From assembly GCA_051208035.1 (NCBI GenBank), contig JBPJFZ010000001.1:124001-188000 (forward strand): 64,000 nucleotides of DNA, read 5' to 3'. Below, piece by piece: positions 61,195-64,000 of the stretch; the first letter of the stretch is position 1, and the number at the start of each line of letters is the position of its first letter. The stretch is from JACKOB01 sp024234575. Its GTDB lineage: Bacteria > Pseudomonadota > Gammaproteobacteria > Pseudomonadales > Oleiphilaceae. The notes below the pieces were generated by a model. That model was not told the origin of the DNA. It searched no databases and was given only the letters and a program-made list of their open reading frames with translations. Both the position numbers and the translations under genes were made by a program.

Positions 61195-63990
61195 TTATTT
61201 TTTTGCTGCGGCCAGCAAAGCCTTAACGTCATTTAACGGCATCGGGCGCGCAAAGTGGTATCCCTGATAGTTATCACAACCTAAAACTTTCAGCTTTTCT
61301 AGCTGGCTTTCTGTTTCAACGCCTTCGGCTAAAACATTCATGCCCAAATTATGGCCTAACGAAATAATGGCTGAGGTCAGCGTCGAATCATTTCGGTTGT
61401 TCATCATATTGCTGACAAATGACTTATCTATCTTCAAACAGTCCACCGGAAAAAGAGTCAGATAACTTAATGATGAATAACCAGTACCAAAATCATCAAT
61501 CGCTAATGAAACACCAAGTTCGCGAAAGCTGTTCATCGTGGCAATTGCCATATCCACATCTTCGATAAGCATGCTCTCTGTAATTTCCATTTGCAGCTGA
61601 TTTGGATTGAGTTTTGTTTCTTGCAGCACCATTTTTAACTCGTTCAGCAACTGCTCTGACTCATTAAACTGCCCCACCGACAAATTAACTGCCATTTTTA
61701 TTTCACCAAACTCTTGTGTGAGCATTAACGCATCTCGACAAGCCTGTTTTAACACCCAGACGCCAATTTCTGGCATTAAGCCACTCTCTTCTGCTAATGG
61801 AATAAAGTCTAGTGGAGGAATCATACCGCCATCTTTCGTCGGCCAACGCAACAGTGCCTCGACACCAATAATTGAACCATCAAATATGGATACCTGGGGT
61901 TGGTAAAAAAGTTCAAAATCGCCATTTTTGGTAGCAAGCTTTAATTTCCGCTCCAAATCCAACTGACCAACCGCCTTTTTGTTCATTTCCTCTTTATAAT
62001 ATTGAAAGTTATTGCGCCCCTCAGATTTGGCGTGATACATCGCCATATCAGCCTTGCGTATTAGGTCTGCCTCATCGCGCCCATCGTCAGGTGAAATAGC
62101 AATGCCTATGCTAGCGGAGACTGAGTATGGCATACCGCCTATATCAATATTTTTCTGGATAGAATCAAGCATGCGCTGCGCAATATGGGCGGCATCCCAA
62201 AGATTATTGATGCGACTAATGACAATAACAAACTCATCTGCGCCCATTCTTGCAACGGTGTCCAGCGCTTTCACGTTAGCGACGAGCCTTTGTGCTGTCG
62301 TCTTTAGAATGGTGTCTCCAATGTCATGTCCCATGGTGTCATTAATCGACTTAAACTTATCAAGGTCAACAAACATCACCGCCACATGAGAAACGCCATC
62401 TAGCGCAGCTCCTACCGACTGCCGGATACGATCCAGCACAAGACGCTTATTCGCCAGCCCTGTCAGTGTGTCGTAGAACGCCAATTGGTTAATTTTATTT
62501 TGCGCTTCACGCAAGGCGGTAAAATCTTCAGAAGTCGATACATAGTGAACGATATTACCGGCATCATCCCGGATTGGTGTTATAACGTCTTTGGACCAGT
62601 AATCCCGCCCATCCTTTTTACGATAGTGAAACTCTCCGCGCCACTGTCCTTTATTTGGCAAGTCTCTTAATATTTGCTGGTATCTATCTGCCTCATCACT
62701 ATTAAAGCAAAGAAACTTTGGCGACTTATTGAGCACATCTTCAGAGCCATAACCTGTCAGTTTTTCAAACTTTGGATTGATGTATTCAATTTCACCACGC
62801 GGCGACATGATCAAGATTGCATCCGCACTCTGATCAACCGCACTGGATAACCTGCGAAACTGCTGCTCAACCTCTTTACGCTTTTCCTCAGATAAAATAT
62901 TTGCTTGTGCATTGGTGATATCTTCCGCAAGGTTCTGTAGTAAGTTAACCAAGCGCTCATCAAAAACCTCTTTACGATCGGAATACAATACCAATACATT
63001 TTCAACAGTGTTGTTGACGATAATTGGCAAAGACGCGATGGACGCCAAACCATTCTCGTGAGCACGATCCCGCCACAGACCAAAATCGGGCTCATCAATA
63101 ATATTGTTAATACAAACGGCTTTTCGGTCTCTAATTGACATAATTACCGGGCCTTTAGCGGCCAATTGATTATCAAACCGTAAATCCAACGAATCGACAT
63201 AGCCACGGTCATGACCTGAGATACAAATAGGTTCAACTTTTTCTTTACCAACAGCACCAAACCAGGCAATTCTGAAACCGCCCTCATCTGTCACTATACG
63301 GGCAATGTTTTCGAACAGTGTTGCTTTATCCTTAAATAAATTAATCGCTCTATTACATTGGGTAAGTACCCCATATAATCGGTTGAGCTGGCTTAACTGT
63401 TCATTTTTTTGCATCCAGCGCGTAAGGTCTCTGCCTGTCGCCAAAATTAGCGTTTTTTTGTCTTTTACAAAAGGAGTAAGCAACAGCTCAACAAAAAGCT
63501 TTTCGCCTTGTTTTTTGGTAGCCCAGATTTGTAAACTCACAGGTGAATTTGTTGCCAATGCATCTTCTATTTTTCGCTTGAGCATCAGATGCGAATCGGG
63601 ATGCACTGCATCAATAGATAATTCTCTTATTTCTCGCAAGCTATACCCAATCGCCTTCAAGCCGGATGGGTTAGCATCAACATAAGTAAAATTTTCAGGG
63701 TCGACAAAATAAATTCCTTCGTAGGCGTTCCAGGTTAATTTGGAGAATTGTGAGTTTTGTTCCGAGATCACTCCCTCAAGTTCGAGAAAGCGTTTAAATT
63801 GCTTTAACGATGGTGGAGACAGCAATATCAAAAGCACGGCGCTTGCTGAACTCGCACTGATCACGAAAAAGCTGTCAGAGAACGGAAATACGAAGTGGGC
63901 AAACAGAATCGTGACGGATGACAGCATCAACGTCCAGTAAAATACTGCGACAACCTTGCTCTTGCCCCACCCCAGCATGCCAAATGCCAC
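61195..63990 (-). CDS. GAF/PAS-GGDEF-EAL protein with degenerate GGDEF (5' end may lie beyond the window)
   Basis: At least 931 residues. Two transmembrane segments near the start (about 13-31 and 37-57), PAS (about 75-190), GAF (about 205-365), PAS (about 375-500), a GGDEF-type domain with RMGADEF near 582-586 (Gly to Ala, so the cyclase site is degenerate) and an EAL domain with intact EALLR near 710 and DDFGTGYSSLSYL. It is most likely a c-di-GMP phosphodiesterase, possibly GTP-regulated through the degenerate domain. The start used is a GTG 10 bp from the right edge; the frame remains open to the edge, so the true start could be further right. It differs from the other EAL protein of the window in having no periplasmic Cache domain. 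Confidence 0.87.
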   Translation of the reverse strand: MAFGMLGWGKSKVVAVFYWTLMLSSVTILFAHFVFPFSDSFFVISASSASAVLLILLSPPSLKQFKRFLELEGVISEQNSQFSKLTWNAYEGIYFVDPENFTYVDANPSGLKAIGYSLREIRELSIDAVHPDSHLMLKRKIEDALATNSPVSLQIWATKKQGEKLFVELLLTPFVKDKKTLILATGRDLTRWMQKNEQLSQLNRLYGVLTQCNRAINLFKDKATLFENIARIVTDEGGFRIAWFGAVGKEKVEPICISGHDRGYVDSLDLRFDNQLAAKGPVIMSIRDRKAVCINNIIDEPDFGLWRDRAHENGLASIASLPIIVNNTVENVLVLYSDRKEVFDERLVNLLQNLAEDITNAQANILSEEKRKEVEQQFRRLSSAVDQSADAILIMSPRGEIEYINPKFEKLTGYGSEDVLNKSPKFLCFNSDEADRYQQILRDLPNKGQWRGEFHYRKKDGRDYWSKDVITPIRDDAGNIVHYVSTSEDFTALREAQNKINQLAFYDTLTGLANKRLVLDRIRQSVGAALDGVSHVAVMFVDLDKFKSINDTMGHDIGDTILKTTAQRLVANVKALDTVARMGADEFVIVISRINNLWDAAHIAQRMLDSIQKNIDIGGMPYSVSASIGIAISPDDGRDEADLIRKADMAMYHAKSEGRNNFQYYKEEMNKKAVGQLDLERKLKLATKNGDFELFYQPQVSIFDGSIIGVEALLRWPTKDGGMIPPLDFIPLAEESGLMPEIGVWVLKQACRDALMLTQEFGEIKMAVNLSVGQFNESEQLLNELKMVLQETKLNPNQLQMEITESMLIEDVDMAIATMNSFRELGVSLAIDDFGTGYSSLSYLTLFPVDCLKIDKSFVSNMMNNRNDSTLTSAIISLGHNLGMNVLAEGVETESQLEKLKVLGCDNYQGYHFARPMPLNDVKALLAAAKK

Positions 63991-64000
63991 TGCAGAGCAA

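Noticed and set aside
1..64000. tRNA, rRNA, CRISPR arrays, insertion sequences, prophage genes
   Set aside because: I looked for T-arm consensus sequences, regularly spaced repeats, transposase motifs and terminal inverted repeats in the gaps and found none.

Overview
The window is chromosomal DNA from a free-living, probably marine, gammaproteobacterium of moderate GC (roughly mid-40s percent by eye). The evidence is the gene content and order: recR-ybaB-dnaX, rnd-ycgL-ycgN, and ppsR/ppsA with a hydrolase and rraA are arrangements typical of the Pseudomonas/Cellvibrio/Oceanospirillales side of the Gammaproteobacteria. I cannot name the genus. I see no rRNA, tRNA, CRISPR array, insertion sequence or prophage. 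Coding density is high and most genes lie on the minus strand.

Layout. 0-7 kb: dinG helicase coupled to gspB-gspA (type II secretion accessory pair), then a patatin-like phospholipase. 7-17.4 kb: a lipid-centred stretch (MlaA-like protein, thioesterase, FabH-type ketosynthase, FadD, monoacylglycerol-lipase-like hydrolase, PhaJ/MaoC-type hydratase) with hrpA inside it. 17.4-26.6 kb: a tightly packed nine-gene operon for an envelope-spanning, proton-motive-force-driven machine: one MotA/TolQ/ExbB protein, two TolR/ExbD proteins, a TonB/AgmX-like protein, a TPR lipoprotein, two large TPR/coiled-coil periplasmic proteins and two small periplasmic proteins. It resembles the Agl/Glt machinery of Myxococcus and is the best candidate here for an under-described system. 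26.8-33.2 kb: a MoxR ATPase/VWA pair, cysK, a large VWA membrane protein and a small membrane protein. 33.2-38.6 kb: ycgN-ycgL-rnd and recR-ybaB-dnaX; dnaX carries an A10G slippery run.

38.9-42.7 kb: a membrane-anchored beta-rich protein followed by two exported lipolytic enzymes. 42.7-47.4 kb: a PotD-like binding protein overlapping a Cache-HAMP-PAS-GGDEF-EAL protein (NspS-MbaA-like polyamine/c-di-GMP sensing), then a PilZ protein with a near-consensus promoter. 47.4-53.4 kb: rraA, a short-chain dehydrogenase-like protein, an alpha/beta hydrolase, ppsA, and divergent ppsR. 53.4-64 kb: M16C protease, mgsA, a two-TM protein, a PEGA+MORN exported protein, a tail-anchored response regulator, a Nudix hydrolase, and a second GGDEF-EAL protein with a degenerate GGDEF that runs to the window edge.

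Together the genes suggest a bacterium that hydrolyses and activates exogenous lipids, makes glucose precursors from pyruvate or acetate-level carbon through PpsA/PpsR, and uses c-di-GMP extensively. Start codons were moved from the longest open frame where a Shine-Dalgarno, signal peptide or family alignment favoured another; each case is noted.
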